A DNA stretch of 64,000 nucleotides from Ottelia alismoides (lineage: Eukaryota > Streptophyta > Magnoliopsida > Alismatales > Hydrocharitaceae), in the NCBI GenBank assembly GCA_037367405.1, contig JAZKJV010011598.1:1240001-1304000 (forward strand). The letters run 5' to 3'. A model generated the notes under the pieces. The model did no database searches. It saw only the letters and a list, made by a program, of their open reading frames with translations, and was not told the origin of the DNA. Of this stretch, positions 9,784-23,147 are shown one piece after another (positions within the stretch are counted from its first letter, which is position 1; each line of letters starts with the position of its first letter). The translations under genes were made by a program, and so were the position numbers.

Positions 9784-12700
9784 TGATGAATATCTGATTT
9801 ATCATCACTATATTACTTTGTTACCCTCTCAATTTGATTAATGCAATAAAAATCATCATTAATTTATCTTAATTAACAATTGACCCTCTTCCTATAAATA
9901 ACCCCATTTAATGTATAAATATTAACCCTTTTATTTTCTTTGGTTTTCTTATTTTCTTCTCATTAAAAATTCCAAAAAATAGATTAAATATTGTTTATAT
10001 TTATTTTGGTTGTAAAAAGAAATTAAAAAGATAAAAAATTAAAAAAAGAATTAAAAAAAAGTTTTTTATGTATTAAAAATAAAAAAATAAAATTTAAAAA
10101 AAATAAAATAATTTCCTTATTTGTACATGAGTATAATGTACTATATGTATGTATCATATGTATATAAATTTTTTCCTTAAATAACTATCTCAAAAAAATT
10201 AAATAATTAACCTTTATTAATTAAATAAATAAAGTGATGAAAATAATTCATTTAATTAATTAATTGTATATAAAATATACCATATGTGTATAATTCAATA
10301 ATTACCATAATTAGCCACCATTAAGGTGGCTCTTTAATTTTTAACAATTATTATTGTTATTGTTGTTGTTGTAATTACGAAAATTCATTTTATTTATTTA
10401 TTAATTTAATTTAATTTATTACTTCCACCACTAAACACCTTCCTCTTTTGTAAATATATTCCTTTTTTGGATTTCATCTTCTTTCTAATGGGTCTCCTTT
10501 CCTTCATTGATCTTTGATCAATCCTTTGGGAGAGGAGCATATTCTCCAAGAGCGTTCTTGTCGTAGAGAGGTGCCTAGCCTCCGAGTCGCTCGGTGACAG
10601 CGAGTCGGCCCTCGTCGAGGCCGTCACTGCATTCATCTGCTTCCATTGGTGAGATTCATTTTTTTTCTCTTATTTTTTCATCTAATTAATCTTAGTTTAA
10701 TTTCACCTTTAGTTTCATCATCAATTTTTTTATCTCGATCTTAGAAGTCATCACGATTTTGATCCACCTCGGTTCCGATTTCTCATCTCATTTTCTCGAT
10801 CTCTCCACGTTCACGTTTTTTCGCCCATGATCTCTCAACTCCGACCACACATGTTGGTCGGAAACTCGGATTCGATTCTTCCATTTCGCCGGATCCCCAT
10901 TCACATCTCTTTCAATTTTTTATTATTTAAATAAGTAGAGATGATGCATTGTACTTGAGTCCTCTTCTATTTCAAAAAAAATAAGAAAAAAATATTGTTT
11001 TTCTTCCTAACATTTGTTTTACAGGATAAAATAAAAAATAACAAAAAAATTCAAAAAAATAAAAAATATTTACAGTTTCAATTTAAAAAAATAAAAAAGT
11101 TTTATTTCATTCCTTTTTACAATTGAAAATAAAAAATAAAAAAGTAAAAACATGCAGCAGGCGCCGTCGCTCATCCTCCAGCAACGCCCACCGCCCTTCC
11201 ATCGCCTCTTCATTGCCATACCGCCGCCGATGTGTGCTCGTTGCGCACCTCCACCTTCGCCACCCGCAAGAGCGTACGCCCTCAGCCGACCGCCAACGAC
11301 CGTGCCCTTTGATTGGGGTGGAGATGCCCCTTCATCGACCGTCCCCAACTGCTTCTGGGCGAAGCTTCACCACAAGAGCACCCCCACGCGAGAAAGCCTT
11401 GTCGATCGTGCCAGCATGCGCCACCCATCGTCTCCTGCAGCCTTGCATCAACAAAGAAAGCCATCACTGCCTGTAGCGGGCTCCTCCATGCACCCTCACG
11501 CGAAGCCCCATCGAGCTGCCTCACCGCCGATCCGAAGAAGGGGCAACGACGCACGCCTCCCCTGTGCCCCACTGTGAACTTGAACGAAGAGAAGAGGGAG
11601 GGCAGGCGGTGTGCCCTTCCCTTCTTTTTGGTTGAAGAACGAAGAACTGCTAGAAAACCTAGGGAGTAATATTTTTTTGGGCAAATTACAACTCAGCCCC
11701 CGGTAATTTCAAAAATTGCAAGAAGATCCCCTTCTCCAAAGCATCACGTGCGTCGCACACGCTTTGTGGATAATTTGCATTTTCAACCCTCCTTTTATTT
11801 TCTTGTTATTTTTTGATGCAAAAACATTGAATAATTGTAGTTCATTCCATGTTTAACAGACTTTAAATTTGCATGTTCTTTTCAGTGAAATAAATGTTTT
11901 TGTTGGTTAATAAATTTCCTAAAAATCATGATATGCTCCTGATGTGTGTATATTTCTAGCATAAAATTTTCCTTGCATTTTAAACTCATTTATTATTATT
12001 AAAAATCAAAAATATTGTTATTTTCTCTTCCTGAAATTTAAAAATTCATAAAAATTTGAATATTACTCTAAAAATCCAAAAAAATAGATTAGTTTTATTT
12101 TTATTGTCTTTTAATTCATGTCCATTTTTTGTGCATTAATTCTTTTCAAAACCCAAAAAAATTGAAAAATATCAAAATACTTAGAAAAATCACAGAAAAT
12201 TCTACAAAATCCAAAAATTGTGATTCCACTTCGTGTTTGTAGATATTTGCCTATATTTTAGCATAAAAATAATCTCCAGGAGTTTTGGATACTTAAAATA
12301 TTTTTAAATTGCAAATTACTCCAAGTTGTGTACTGTTTATCATTTTTGCCATTGTTGGATTTTCAGAAAAATACAAAAACATCTGAAAATTTTACAAAAA
12401 TTCCCAAAAATATTTCAAAGCCTTTAAAACCCGTAAATATTTTCTCTGGATTTTTCTGAGCATTTTTGATTTAATTGAAAAATACAAAAAGAGTGTGGAG
12501 TGCGTATTTCTTCACTTGTGCATATTGTTCTTATTTTTGAAAAACAATTGCCAAAAATCAAAATCATTAAAAATTAAAAATAGAAAAAATAGAAATAAAC
12601 AAAATTAAAAACACAAAAATCTTGTAAAAACCAAGAGTAGTGTACATTGAGATTCATCCATTCTTTCATTGAATTATTTCATTGGATTAAATTACCCTCA

Positions 12701-12872
12701 GGAATTGTAGCCTCCCTGAGTTCGATCATGTTGCTTTACATGTTAATTAAATAGTAAAAATTTCTCTTGCTACATTTCTCTATAATTATTTGGGCTTGAG
12801 AAAATAAAAAATATTTTTTTATCTGTTGCGGGATTTTTTGGGTTGCAACGACCACTGCGCATTGATTTAATA
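9784..12872 (+). repeat. 3' LTR of element A
   Basis: Begins TGATGAATATCTGATTTATC after the PPT and matches the first LTR for its first 200 bases. It has an expanded AT-rich U3 (10020-10420), a pyrimidine-rich island (10430-11650, interrupted by an AT run at 10880-11150), then AT-rich sequence with the conserved CCCTGAGTTCGATCATG block near 12710-12730. The GTAGATCTC hairpin of the first LTR is not recognisable. The right end is set at TGATTTAATA (12863-12872), which resembles the TGATTTATCA end of the first LTR; this is tentative. The long ORFs at 11123-11684 on both strands are artefacts of the GC island. Confidence 0.6.
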
Positions 12873-14903
12873 TAAATAATTCAAAACCTACAAAAACTCG
12901 CTCAAGAGTGACTCAGGGATGGTAGATGGCATAGTATCCGATGAAGGCTTAAGGAGGAGGTGCTTGCGATCGAAGGTGGCGAGGAGGGGTACGTACTGGT
13001 GAGGGTGAAGCCAACGTCGATGGTCATGGCATGATGACATGCTTCTGTGGGCATCGACGAAGGCGATGTGGTGGAAGCTGAGGCGATGAAGGAAGATGGA
13101 GGAGAGAGGCAGTGAGGCTCTCTCCCTGGTGGTAGTAGATGAAGGAGTGGCAGCTACGAGAGTGTATGCTTCGAGATGGAGGGTGGTGCAATGAGGCAAG
13201 CGGAGGTGATAAACGGGGCGGTGGAAATTAAGCAAGAAGATAGATCGAAGGCAAAATGGAAGATACAAAGGAGAGGCAGAGGAAAAAGGAGGGAGAAGAA
13301 ATGTACCTGACGGGATTAATATGGTCATCTAGGAAGGTGGAGTTTAGATGAGCCTCCGGTAATGACCTCGATGCCCGATGATAGTGAAGACCGAGCTGTG
13401 ATCTTAGGAGACGTGCAGCAACACGGTGAGGCCATGGATTTGGCCTGGGAGTCATGGGTCTTCTCGAGCTCCAAATCCCAGAGTTGTTAGCAAGGTGAGG
13501 AGCGAGCTAGGCCTATCCCCTCTGTGAAAGGCAAATAGAGCTCGTGACGGTCGACGATTGGTCTTTTAAGGGTAGTTAACGAGAAATATGGGGATCATGG
13601 GCAAGAGACGGAGGGAGTGCAGGTGCGAGTGGTGATTGCGAGGAGATAGGACATTGAGGGGAAATAGGTACCCGTGGGGGTCATGGAGGATGATCGGGCC
13701 AGGAGAGGGAAGAGGAGAGGCGTGCAGTTGGTGGGCAGTTGCGCATGAGGAGGGAATGGCGAGGGAGGCAACATGTGGTTCTGTGCACCACCACGTGAAG
13801 CAGGGCTGGTGGGTTGTTGCACATACTACCACACGAGATTCGGTGGAGAACGCAAGTAGAGGGGCGGGCCACATGTGAGAGAGGAAGGGCCACGTGGAAA
13901 AAAATAAAATATTTAATAAATAAATAAATATATATATAATAAAATAAAATAATCAAATAAAAAAGTACTCTACATGAAGGTTGTTCATTTAGGTGATATA
14001 TATAACTTTCGTGAAGGACCCAAAACTAAAAGAGATCATTTGTATAAAAAGTATTTTTGGTGGTACTCTATAGATATAAAATACTGAATTTTTGTATTTT
14101 GCAATTTTTGTAATTATAAAATAATATAAAAATAAAATAAAATCATGGAAAATATAAAATAAATATTTACAACTTAATATTTTTTTAATTTTTAGTAATT
14201 AAGTAAATAAAGAAATAAAATAAAGGGGACATATGTACGGACTATATATACAAAGTCAGGGTTATTTATTTTCTTTGATTTCAGCTTCAAATTTTATTTG
14301 GATTTTTTTCATTTTTGATTAAAACATAAATAAAATAAAAAAAAGCAAAAGAAATAAATCAACAAAATTTATTTTTATATAATAAATAATAAGGTCAAAT
14401 TAGTCAATATGTACACTATACAACGAGGCTCCAAAATCTAAATTTCACATATGAACTATGATTCTTTTGAATTTTGTCTTGTTTTGTATATAACTGAATG
14501 TAAATTAATTCAAAAATTTATAGGAGTTTTTAGGAGACTATATGAGAGAGATATTCACTTTTACGACCTTTTGTCTCCAAACTAGGGTTTGGATTTTATT
14601 GGGTAAATATACAAGTTAGTATTTTTTGGTCTTTTTCTTTTATTAATGTTAATAACATGTACACTATAGAGTTGATTTTATTTGATTTTTAATTAGTGAA
14701 AAATATTTAAAAATCAGGGAAGATATGGTATTATACAAATGATAATTTATAAGGGAATTTAGGATTTTTATTTGTGCAATTATTCATGCTAAAATGTTTC
14801 TTATTTACAAGTGCATGAATGATAATATAGATGATTAAATGCATCTAATTACTTGGGAACATAGCTTTGTTTTCAACTTCTAGAGCGAATCACATATTGA
14901 TCA
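12873..14903 (-). repeat. 3' LTR of element B (truncated)
   Basis: On the minus strand it starts at 14903 with a decayed tip (TGATCAATATGTGATTCGC). It passes through AT-rich U3, the hairpin at 13972-14015 and G-box-like CCACGTGG/CCACATGTG repeats at 13868-13897, then a purine-rich (plus strand) GC island at 12890-13880. The U5 part is missing compared with the partner LTR. The minus-strand ORFs at 12888-13328 and 13566-13874 are low-complexity products of the island. Confidence 0.7.
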
Positions 14904-14904
14904 G

Positions 14905-15781
14905 TCTCATAGAATGGCTTATGGGAAGCTTGGGAGAAACTAGCAATCTTTGCCCTCATCTGGTGAGTCCTAATGAGAGGGTAGAACTTCTTCAAGAGTA
15001 GATTTTTAAACTACAACTAGGTCGGGTATCTAACCTTGAGATTCTTCAACAAATGAGTAGCCTTATCTCCTAAGGCAAACGGGGTAACCTTCAGCCTGAT
15101 GTAGTCCTGTCCAACCCTAGGGTGACTATGGTTGTTACACACTAATTCGACGTCTCTCAGGAATGCATATGGTTCTTCAGTGGTATTCCTGTTAAACGTG
15201 AGTAGCAACCCAAGGAAGTGGGGCTCCAAATCAAATGCATCTGGTGGAATAATCGACACGAGCCATTTATTTATCTCATTCTCTGTAGGGTTGTAAGCAT
15301 CCACCATAGGTCGGTCCATTCCACCTACCTCTATCACATGTTCCATACGAGCCATAAGATATGCACTCTGCTTCTCAATTCTAACTAATCGAGAAAGAAC
15401 CTGCTACATCGGGTCATATTTGTTATCCTCTTCCTCACCATACTGCTTTTTATAAGGCATCTTGTTCTTCGGTTCATATTATTCGCCTTCACAATAAAGA
15501 GGATTGGAATTAATAGAGTTGAAAGAATTTGATCTAGAAGCATCGATGTGAGAGTCTCCTTCGATGTGATGAGAGAAGAGAGGGTTGGTTTGGGTCTGAC
15601 TACCCTTGAAAAGGAAAAGTGACTTATTGACCTTAGTCCCATGGGAAAAGTTTCCATAAAACCAAGAGGGCCTGGGAAGAGAGTGATCCTGAGCCAGTGA
15701 GGACGGTCGGTTTGGGGTGGTTAGTGAGAGGCTCGTGAAGTCTGAGCAGAAATAACCCCAATCCTCTGTTCTCGATGTCAA
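14905..15781 (-). pseudogene. gag remnant of element B
   Basis: Gag would form the virus-like particle. A minus-strand ORF at 15017-15355 reads PFALGDKATHLLKNL and EEPYAFLRDVELVCNNH, matching the retrotransposon gag domain, whose plant members read D-P-Y-x-x-L-R-x-F-E ... F-P-F-S-L-x-D-K-A. It continues past a frameshift as LKKFYPLIRTHQMRAKIASF (about 14910-14990), the next conserved gag segment, and is then cut by the LTR. The N-terminus starts at ATG 15781 with MTSRTEDWGYFCSDF, similar to the gag start of element D (44786). At least two frameshifts and a stop break it. The zinc knuckle, protease and pol are absent. Confidence 0.8.
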
Positions 15782-17277
15782 GCGGTTCGGAGAGAGATCA
15801 CGAATAATGAATCAAAGAGAGATGATGAAGGCACAAGTATGCCATCTTTGATGTTTGATTTTGATAAACGCATACAATGCAAACATGATTCAAACCCTAG
15901 TTTCAACAACTCACATGGTGAAGGTCGCAAAAGTCCAACTAATTATCTTTTCAATTTTATTTGGTAATAAAACAACCTTACGAGTCTATTACACACAATG
16001 TATTGCCATACGCCCAGCGGTGCTCCTGATAACTCCCAATCAAAGGGGAGATCTTCGCGGCCTGTCGGGTTTCAGTATCACACCCCTAAAGAGATTATCA
16101 GGCTTACACAACCACAACGTAGTATAAGGTTGAAGGCGTGCCCTTATTGCTCCCAAATCGGCAAGAGTTGGAAATGGAGACTTAGGGGGACAAGTCCCAG
16201 GATTCGGAATCTAACCTTAGTGGATGTTCCCATACCCACTCTGTCTGGTGGTAAGTACCTGTGTCCAAGGATGAGGTTACTCTCCCGCAATTCAATTCTT
16301 GATTTTATCCTTTTTATGTAACTCGGCATTGTTTAGCAGTCCCAATTGTAATCATGGTTATCACTGAAGTCTTTAAATGAGCAAAAATAATCACGTTTAC
16401 CATCTAGTCCCAATTCCTTTTAGAGTTAGGTGAGAAATTAATGGGAGGAATCGAGAAAAGCTAATGCGTGGAAAACAATGATGATATGCTCAGTTAAGAA
16501 GACTTACAGTGCTTCCCAGCTCTCCATGTGGGATGCAAAATAATTAAATGAAATCTATTCTAAATGAAATGCAAGCTGACAAAAACTGTCCTAGCAGAAA
16601 GTTTTATTAGTCTGGAAGAATTACATATGAATTTGACTAAAGTGAACGATCTAAGGTGTGTCTTATTAATGTGAAGTGTGGTCCTAATAGAGTACGGACA
16701 CAAACAATATAATATTCTAACCAAAATACTATAAGAGTCACATGTGCAGGTCTACCCTAAGAACCACTCAAGTCAAGCCCCACTCTTTACACAAGGGTGA
16801 AACAGGTCTCGACACACCACAAAACGCATAATAATATACAAAGTCTTGTCTGGTACACACACGATATTCTAAACGGAATCTGTTGGAAATAAGCAATTAA
16901 TTATAATAATTGCAAAAATAAAGTCTGAAACAAAATGCAAAAATGAAATCTAGATTTTACTTTCTCACAACTCGACTTGATCTTAATTTTTATGATCTTC
17001 TCAATCGGCTCAACCCACGAAGAACCAGCCTCTGATGCACTAAAGTTGCTCGACTCCGTTGTAGCTGCTCCGGTCCATCGGACCCTCGCATAAATATAAG
17101 ATTATGTCAAAGAGATATATACATAAATAAAATAAAAAAATAAAACAAAATAAAGATTAAAAATGCAAAAAATAAATAAAAGAGAGAATTAATTACAAGA
17201 GTACACGGGGGTTAGACTACCCAGGAGGTGAAAACCATATCCTCTAAATGTTTTAAAAATCAACATAAGTCGTGCCT
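15782..17277 (-). mobile_element. Untranslated leader of element B
   Basis: Between the PBS and gag, on the minus strand. No coding domain is visible. The segment around 16380-16480 (GAGAAATTAATGGGAGGAAT, GAAAAGCTAATGCG) resembles the leaders of D (45400-45520) and, on the plus strand, of A and E. ORFs on both strands here (15855-16321) have no recognisable product. The leader is about 1.5 kb, as in D. Confidence 0.55.
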
Positions 17278-17294
17278 CCCCATCAACAGTGCCA
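17278..17294 (-). other. Primer-binding site (tRNA-Asp, decayed) of element B
   Basis: On the minus strand this reads TGGCACTGTTGATGGGG. It follows the LTR end by two bases (ga), with the spacing seen in A and D, and resembles TGGCGCCGTTGCCGGGG with several changes. Confidence 0.65.
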
Positions 17295-17296
17295 TC

Positions 17297-20200
17297 TAAA
17301 AAATGCGTGAATATCCTCGCTTAATTCGCTAGAATTAATTAATGTATCTTTTCCTTATAGGCAGGAAAATCGTAATTTCTTAAAAGGACCACTTAATTAA
17401 TGTTACTCTATTCAATTCAAAGCACTCGTACTTTTTTTACTTGGGCAAGCTGAAGTTCGAACTCAGGGAGACACTGTCTCCCTGGGATGATTTTCAAATT
17501 ATTTAGGTGTTAGGTTTCAAGGGATTTTTTATAATTTTTAATACAAACAATGATGAGATGCATGTGCAGAAAGCCAATTATAAGATCAAATTAGCCAAGA
17601 ATGGAAAGTCCAAATTAATGTGAAAATAAGCTCAAAAAATTAGAAGAGTGTTTTCCAATTTATTTATGAAATGATAAATTTAGAACACTTTTTTATATCG
17701 TTATGTTATAATATGCATGCACGAAAAACAACACTTTTTTATAGGTTTTATGCAATTTTTTATGCAAATGAAATGCAAAAATTATAAAATTTGGACATAA
17801 GGTTAAAAATGATGACATTAAGCTATAACTTTTTTGGAATTTTTGGATGCAAAATGGATTTTTTTGTGAAATAATGCAGATAGTATGATTTAGAGTAAAT
17901 TAATTTTAATAAATATAAACCTAATAATTTTCCAGAAATAAAAATTATCCTAGATGTAATCAATGAAGATCTATCCAGGAAAAATTATAATTCCTAAAAA
18001 TACTATGTTCGCGTAAATTAAAATTAGATTACTAAAATCACTAAATAATTTATTTCAAGGAAAATATGCGTGCAAATTAATTTTTTTGAGGTATTACAAA
18101 GGGTAACTAATCCTAACTATTATCATTTTTGACAAAAAGGGAAATGGAATCCAAGTATCATTCCTAAATTCAGCCTGACCATTGTTAACCAAAACCTTTG
18201 AGTATGACAGGTCCAGTCGCTATATTTCCCTTGATATTTGGAGCTGTAAATTAGCTGATTTGGATTATGCATCAAAAATCTAACAATTAGAGAATATATA
18301 CCTGAGTTTGTTAGATGCGACAACCCTCCACAACATCGTACTACTAACAGAAACATTCTCGTCGCAACTAATATATATTCAATGTCAAAGTGAAATATCC
18401 TAATATATAAAAAGAAAATCAATATCAAAGTAATTGATAGGATTGCCAATCTTTCTCCGAGACTTTGGAGCAATACATGATTTAATATGAATTTCAGAGC
18501 TCACAGTTGATAGCGTATGCAATTTCTCACCAACACGACGTTAATAAATTAATTAAAGCTCACAAAGATACACTCATTCCATCAAATGATTGAAAATTAC
18601 TTAAGTGTTGTATTGCAATTTTTGGAATCAAAAATTAATGCCAAATTAAGGTTCAAAGAAAGGTACAAACACAAGGTTCTCTATGCAAAAGTACACAATT
18701 GAATAACTAAAATAAAAGATGAAAGGGATAAATTGAGATTACCCAAACTCGGAGGGGGTTCCTTGCAATTATTTAAGGGAAACACGCCTCGCACGTGACT
18801 GGTGAGCTTCAGATAGCGGTTTGGTTCCATGCCTCCACATAGCGGGTGACGCTTGGTTCGGATCATGCCAAAGCTGGTGGTTTAGTCAGAGGCACGGATG
18901 GGGAACGGTGTGAGGAACGTGACGAACTTCGCTCCGCTGCATCTTGGGCCTCAATAGAGATGGTTTGCTAATTGACGACAATTGTTCCTCTTCTTCATTC
19001 TCCATAGGGAGTTGCTGGAGTCTTCTTCCTCTTCTGCTCTACTGGAGATGAAAAGGAATGGAGATGTCGGAGTAGAGATCGGGCATCTAGGTACAGTCCA
19101 GCAACGGTGATTGAAGTTGAAGGAGAGTGACCGGTCAACACATGACCGGCTGCTGCTATGAGTGTCACCACGATGGGGACTCAGTGCTCTTGTTACTGGA
19201 GGTTGATGGATCCGAGGAGGATGGAGGAGTTCTTTTGCTGAAGCTATGAGAAGGACCACAGACTGGAGATGGCTTATGGAAGAAGGAGCTCTTGTAGATC
19301 GAGCAACAGTACTGGTGCTCGATGCGATGGAGTCCCCACCCACGCAGTCCTACCTACAGATGTTAGTCGAAAATAAAAGAAAGGCGACGGAAGGCGGAGG
19401 TCCTATTCGGTCAGAGATGATGGCATAATCAGATGGTCTCAAGATTGTATAAATCTCGAAGTTGGTTGGAGGAAAGATATGGTGGAGAGATATGAGGATG
19501 ATCGTAGATCCTAATGATCAAGGAGGGAGCTTAATTGATGGGTGGTTGCAAAGAATAGAAAAGAAGCGAGAAGACAGAACGTGTGTGACCATCGATGGAG
19601 TGGTGATTTGGGTTACAGAATCAAGAAGAAGAAATGAGCTTGGAAATTCGGATAAGCTTGATCATTAGTGAAGACCAAGTAGATGTTCACGTGAGGGGGT
19701 AACAAACAGGGAGGTGGTCATGGTCGGATTGGATTTGATTTTGGATGGAATCGAACAAAGAAGAGGAAACAGATTTGGGGAAAATATGAGAAAGCATGAA
19801 GAGGAACAGAAGAAGGAATCTAAGGAAGGAGAAGAGATAGAATAAGATCAGAGATTACTTGGAGGTGATGAGTAAAGAATCGCCTGGAGAAGGGAGGCTC
19901 GAGGTTTCCGGTCGTTGCTCAAAGTCGCCAATGTGCGACAAGTTGGGCGGCTGCGTGGAGCAGCTGCAACAAGGGGAGGTGTCCCTTGGATCTCGCTTGA
20001 GGGTGGAGGTCTCTGCTCGAGTAGCAGTTCCTGCAGCTATCACCTGAGGGTGGTGACGAGCTCTCTCATTCCTCTTTGGAAAAATGGTGTATGGGGATGA
20101 ACGAGGCCGTACGGAGGACTTTATGGGTGGTTAGGGCTAGGTCAATGAAGGTGGAGGAGATGGGATTGTGGAGCAAGAGGGATGCGAGGAAGGCAGAGGC

Positions 20201-21537
20201 ATATGCGTGCGGGCAACTCGACCGAAGAAGATGGAGGTCGTTGAGTGGAGGGGGTTCGCACGTGAGCAGAAGGAACGAAGTTAGGAGAAATGGTCTCGAC
20301 CGTTCGATCGACCGAGATTGAACGACTGTGAACTCGTTACGTGTCAAAGAGAAATAAAAGAACATAAAAAATATGGAAATAAATAAAACAAAATAAAAGG
20401 ATAAAAATAAATAAAAAAGGTATTTAATCCAGGCCGTTAGATGAAGAGGTGCTTCATGCAACAACCCAGAAAAGAGGTGCCTAAGATGGAATAAGTGTGG
20501 TATGTATGGCTACTCAGGAGCGACCACGTGATGCCATCATGAAAATCAAACATAAAAATCAAAGGAAAAATCAAAATAATATAGAAAAGACCTCATATCA
20601 AAAAGTGGTCTTCATGAAAACTATTTGTCTCAACGAGATCTACAACTTTTGTGAAGGAACCAAAACCAAAAGAAATCATATGTACAAAGCATATTTTTGG
20701 TGATCCTCTATGTACATAGAATACCTCATTTTTAGGTTTTGCAGTTTTTATGATTTATAAATAAAATAAAATGTGAAATAAATTCAAATAAAATTTAAAA
20801 GAAATATTTACACCATAAAATAGTTTTTTTGTATTTTTAATAGTTTAGAAAATAAAAATAAAAGAAGAGCGATTTATATACAAACTCAAGATGACTCATT
20901 TTCTTTGATTTTTAATTCTAGATTTGGATTTTTGCACACTTTATTAAAATATAAATCAAAGAAAATAAATGAAAAAGAAATAAATGAAAAAGAGTTATTT
21001 TTGTACATAAAATAATATGATCAAAATCAGTCAATATTGACAATATACAATAAGGTTCCAAAATCCAAGTTTCACATATGAACTTCATTTTTTTAAATTT
21101 GATATTGTTTTGTAGATAATGAATGTATATTAATTAAGACATGAGTAGGGGTTCATAGGAGACTGTATGTGAGAGATATTTGACTTTACGGCTTTTTTTG
21201 TCTCAAAACTAGGGTTTGGCTTTATTGAGCATATATACATGTTATTCTTTTTCTAGTATTTTTTATTGAGGTTGTTAATATGTGCACAAAAAGTTGATTT
21301 TACTTTATTTGGAGTTAGTGTAAAATAATTAAAAATAGGGTAACTGTATTAATATGCATGTGATAATATTCACAGAAAATCTGGCTTCTCATTTGTTCAA
21401 TTATGAATGCTAAAATATGAATATTATTTATACATGCATGAATGATAATAATACAATATAAATGGATAAATGCAATTAATTGCTTGGAAACAGATATTTA
21501 TTTTCAGCTTTTACTGTGATGAGTCATAGATTCATCA
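17297..21537 (-). repeat. 5' LTR of element B
   Basis: On the minus strand it begins at 21537 with the palindromic tip (21517-21537), followed by AT-rich U3, the hairpin at 20611-20654, a G-box at 20514-20521 (CCACGTGA), a GC island that is purine-rich on the plus strand (18800-20330), and AT-rich U5 to 17297. The length of 4,241 bases exceeds other LTRs here, so it may contain an insertion I cannot delimit. The GTTCGAACTCAGGGAGACA block near 17455-17475 is shared with other U5 regions (12710, 23220, 46495). Confidence 0.65.
20611..20654. promoter_or_regulatory. Conserved hairpin in LTR U3 (element B)
   Basis: Arms TTCATGAAAACTATTTGTCTC and GAGATCTACAACTTTTGTGA pair imperfectly around CAAC. 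It is the same element as at 3580 and 53014, and on the minus strand it lies between the LTR tip and the G-box. Confidence 0.6.
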
Positions 21538-21922
21538 GAGATACACCGGTCATCTTCTCAAATAGGAGTGCTTTATCAATTGATCAAACTTCATACAGGA
21601 GGTCTCTTTCCTTAAACTTCATACAGGATGGTGTTGACATATTTTTTACTACCATGTAATTTTGTATTGCAATGAAATTCTTTGTGTGATTGTTATGTTG
21701 CCCATTTGATGGGAACTACATTTCCCGGTATGATCCATCTATTCCACATTTGTTGTTATACATGTGGTCAAACCTTCTTATATATATACACACACAGAGA
21801 TATATATATATATATAAGTAGAGGGAACAACCACTAGGAGTCTATTAATAGAGATTATATTGGTTTCATCCCCCCACCCCCCACCTCTCTTACATATCCT
21901 CATCCTATTCCAAGTAAGCAAT
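21538..21922. other. Unassigned spacer with AT/AC microsatellite
   Basis: 385 bases between two LTR tips. It contains a microsatellite at 21780-21824 (TATATA, ACACACACA, then ATATATATATAT) and a C-rich run at 21869-21885 (CCCCCCACCCCCC). I see no coding potential and no recognisable element. It may be remnant target DNA or the end of an older insertion. Confidence 0.5.
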
Positions 21923-23133
21923 TGATCATGATATATGATTCATCGTCTTATTATCTAAACTTTATCTTGAATCACTAAATCAAACACCAAACAAATGCCA
22001 AAAATCAATAAATTAACAAATTAAATAATACTTTCAGTTAAATAGACTAATAATGTATATTTATCTCGTAAATAAGTCCATAAAATAATTCAAAAAATGC
22101 AAAATAACTCAAAATTCGTACATTTTTAATTAGATTCTTATTAACTCAAATTGACCTAATTATTCTTCTAACTTATATAGTAAAATGTATAGAAAAATTT
22201 AAACACATAAAATGAATTCCATCTTGAATAAATGTCAAGAAATCATGAATCGTGAAAGTTGTAAACTCCAACTTCTCAGTTGAGTTTCCATTTAATATGT
22301 ACTCCGATTTCACCAAACTCGCATTCAAAGTTTAAGTTATAAAATTATCTATCATATGAAAGTAGTTTCAATAAAATCAAAGCTTGTTTGTAAAATGGCA
22401 GTTTTGGGATCTATTTATACTTTGTAAATATTCACTAACTTTGAGTTGTGATTTTATGGACTTAATTAACCATTTTTAGTTTATTCACTTTCCACTTATC
22501 ATCTTTATTTTATGGTTTAATAAAATACATACAAACTAAAATCCAAAAATATCAAAACCAAATAAATTGATGTGTTTTGACTTTGTATAAATTGTATACA
22601 TCCTTTCTTTCTTGATTTTTATTTCAAATTTTCTTAATTAATGAATATCCAAAAAATCAGATTAATATTTCATTTCACTTCCAGTATATTATTATATTTT
22701 CTTTTGTGCATGTTTTTTTTTTAAAATCAAATAGAAAAATAGAAAACAGTGAAAATTGGTATTTTAATTCATTAAAATGCCTTCAAAATTCATATCTTAT
22801 ATCTGTTGATTTATTTTAATTGTGATGTCTTCATGGCACTTGTAGATCTCATTGAGATCTAAAAATGTCATGAAGTCCATTTTTCATTTTTAGTTCATAT
22901 TGTATTTATATTTATTTTATTTTCCCTTTAATTTTCTATTTCCTTAGTCAAAGTCAAGTCAATGTTCCACTTGGGGCACTCCTATTGGATAGTCGCTCTC
23001 CCTATTGTCGCATCAATTTACCAATACTCTACCTTGTCATCGTCCAGCCAATAAGAAGCTGAAGAACAGGGAATTCAACCCTTTAATAGTGCCGAATTAG
23101 CACTTAAGAATGTTGCAGTCGGGCTGGATTCGA
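21923..23133 (+). repeat. Forward-oriented LTR fragment (same superfamily)
   Basis: Begins with a decayed tip, TGATCATGATATATGATTCA (21923-21945). The sequence at 22280-22440 (ACTCCGATTTCACCAAACTC, AAAATCAAAGCTTGTTTG, GTTTTGGGATC) parallels U3 of element E at 52660-52770. The hairpin at 22830-22876 confirms the plus orientation. The fragment ends where the minus-strand LTR begins, without R/U5 or PBS of its own, so it was truncated. Confidence 0.65.
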
Positions 23134-23147
23134 CCCATCAAAGACCA
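23134..23147 (-). other. Decayed PBS-like site next to the plastid-split LTR
   Basis: On the minus strand TGGTCTTTGATGGG follows the inferred LTR end by two bases (ga). It resembles the tRNA-Asp PBS only with gaps and several changes. Support comes mainly from its position beside U5-like sequence. Confidence 0.35.

Larger units (their letters stand above)
3236..12872 (+). mobile_element. Element A: non-autonomous Athila-like LTR retrotransposon (or two fused LTRs)
   Basis: Order on the plus strand: LTR (3236), PBS (6176), non-coding interior, PPT (9771), second LTR (9784). The two LTR starts align well for about 200 bases (tip, then TTTATCATCACTATATT and the CCTCTTCC...AAATAACCC block). The middle sections have diverged strongly, so the two LTRs could come from separate insertions joined by recombination. 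No gag, protease or RT can be read in the interior. The PPT-adjacent hairpin and leader match elements D and E. The right end near 12872 is inferred from where U5-like sequence stops, since no clear target-site duplication is visible there. Confidence 0.65.
12873..21537 (-). mobile_element. Element B: gag-only Athila-like LTR retrotransposon
   Basis: Read on the minus strand: 5' LTR (21537 down to 17297), PBS (17294-17278), leader, gag (15781 to about 14905), then directly a second LTR (14903 down to about 12873). No protease, RT, RNase H, integrase or PPT lies between gag and the second LTR, so the interior has a large deletion. The two LTRs align clearly on the minus strand over 13970-14880 versus 20600-21520, at roughly 80% by eye, which makes it an old insertion. 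The left LTR lacks its U5 end. Confidence 0.7.

Noticed and set aside
11123..11684. Overlapping ORFs of 96 to 141 codons on both strands
   Set aside because: They occur in all frames of the pyrimidine-rich island of the element A LTR, so they are compositional.
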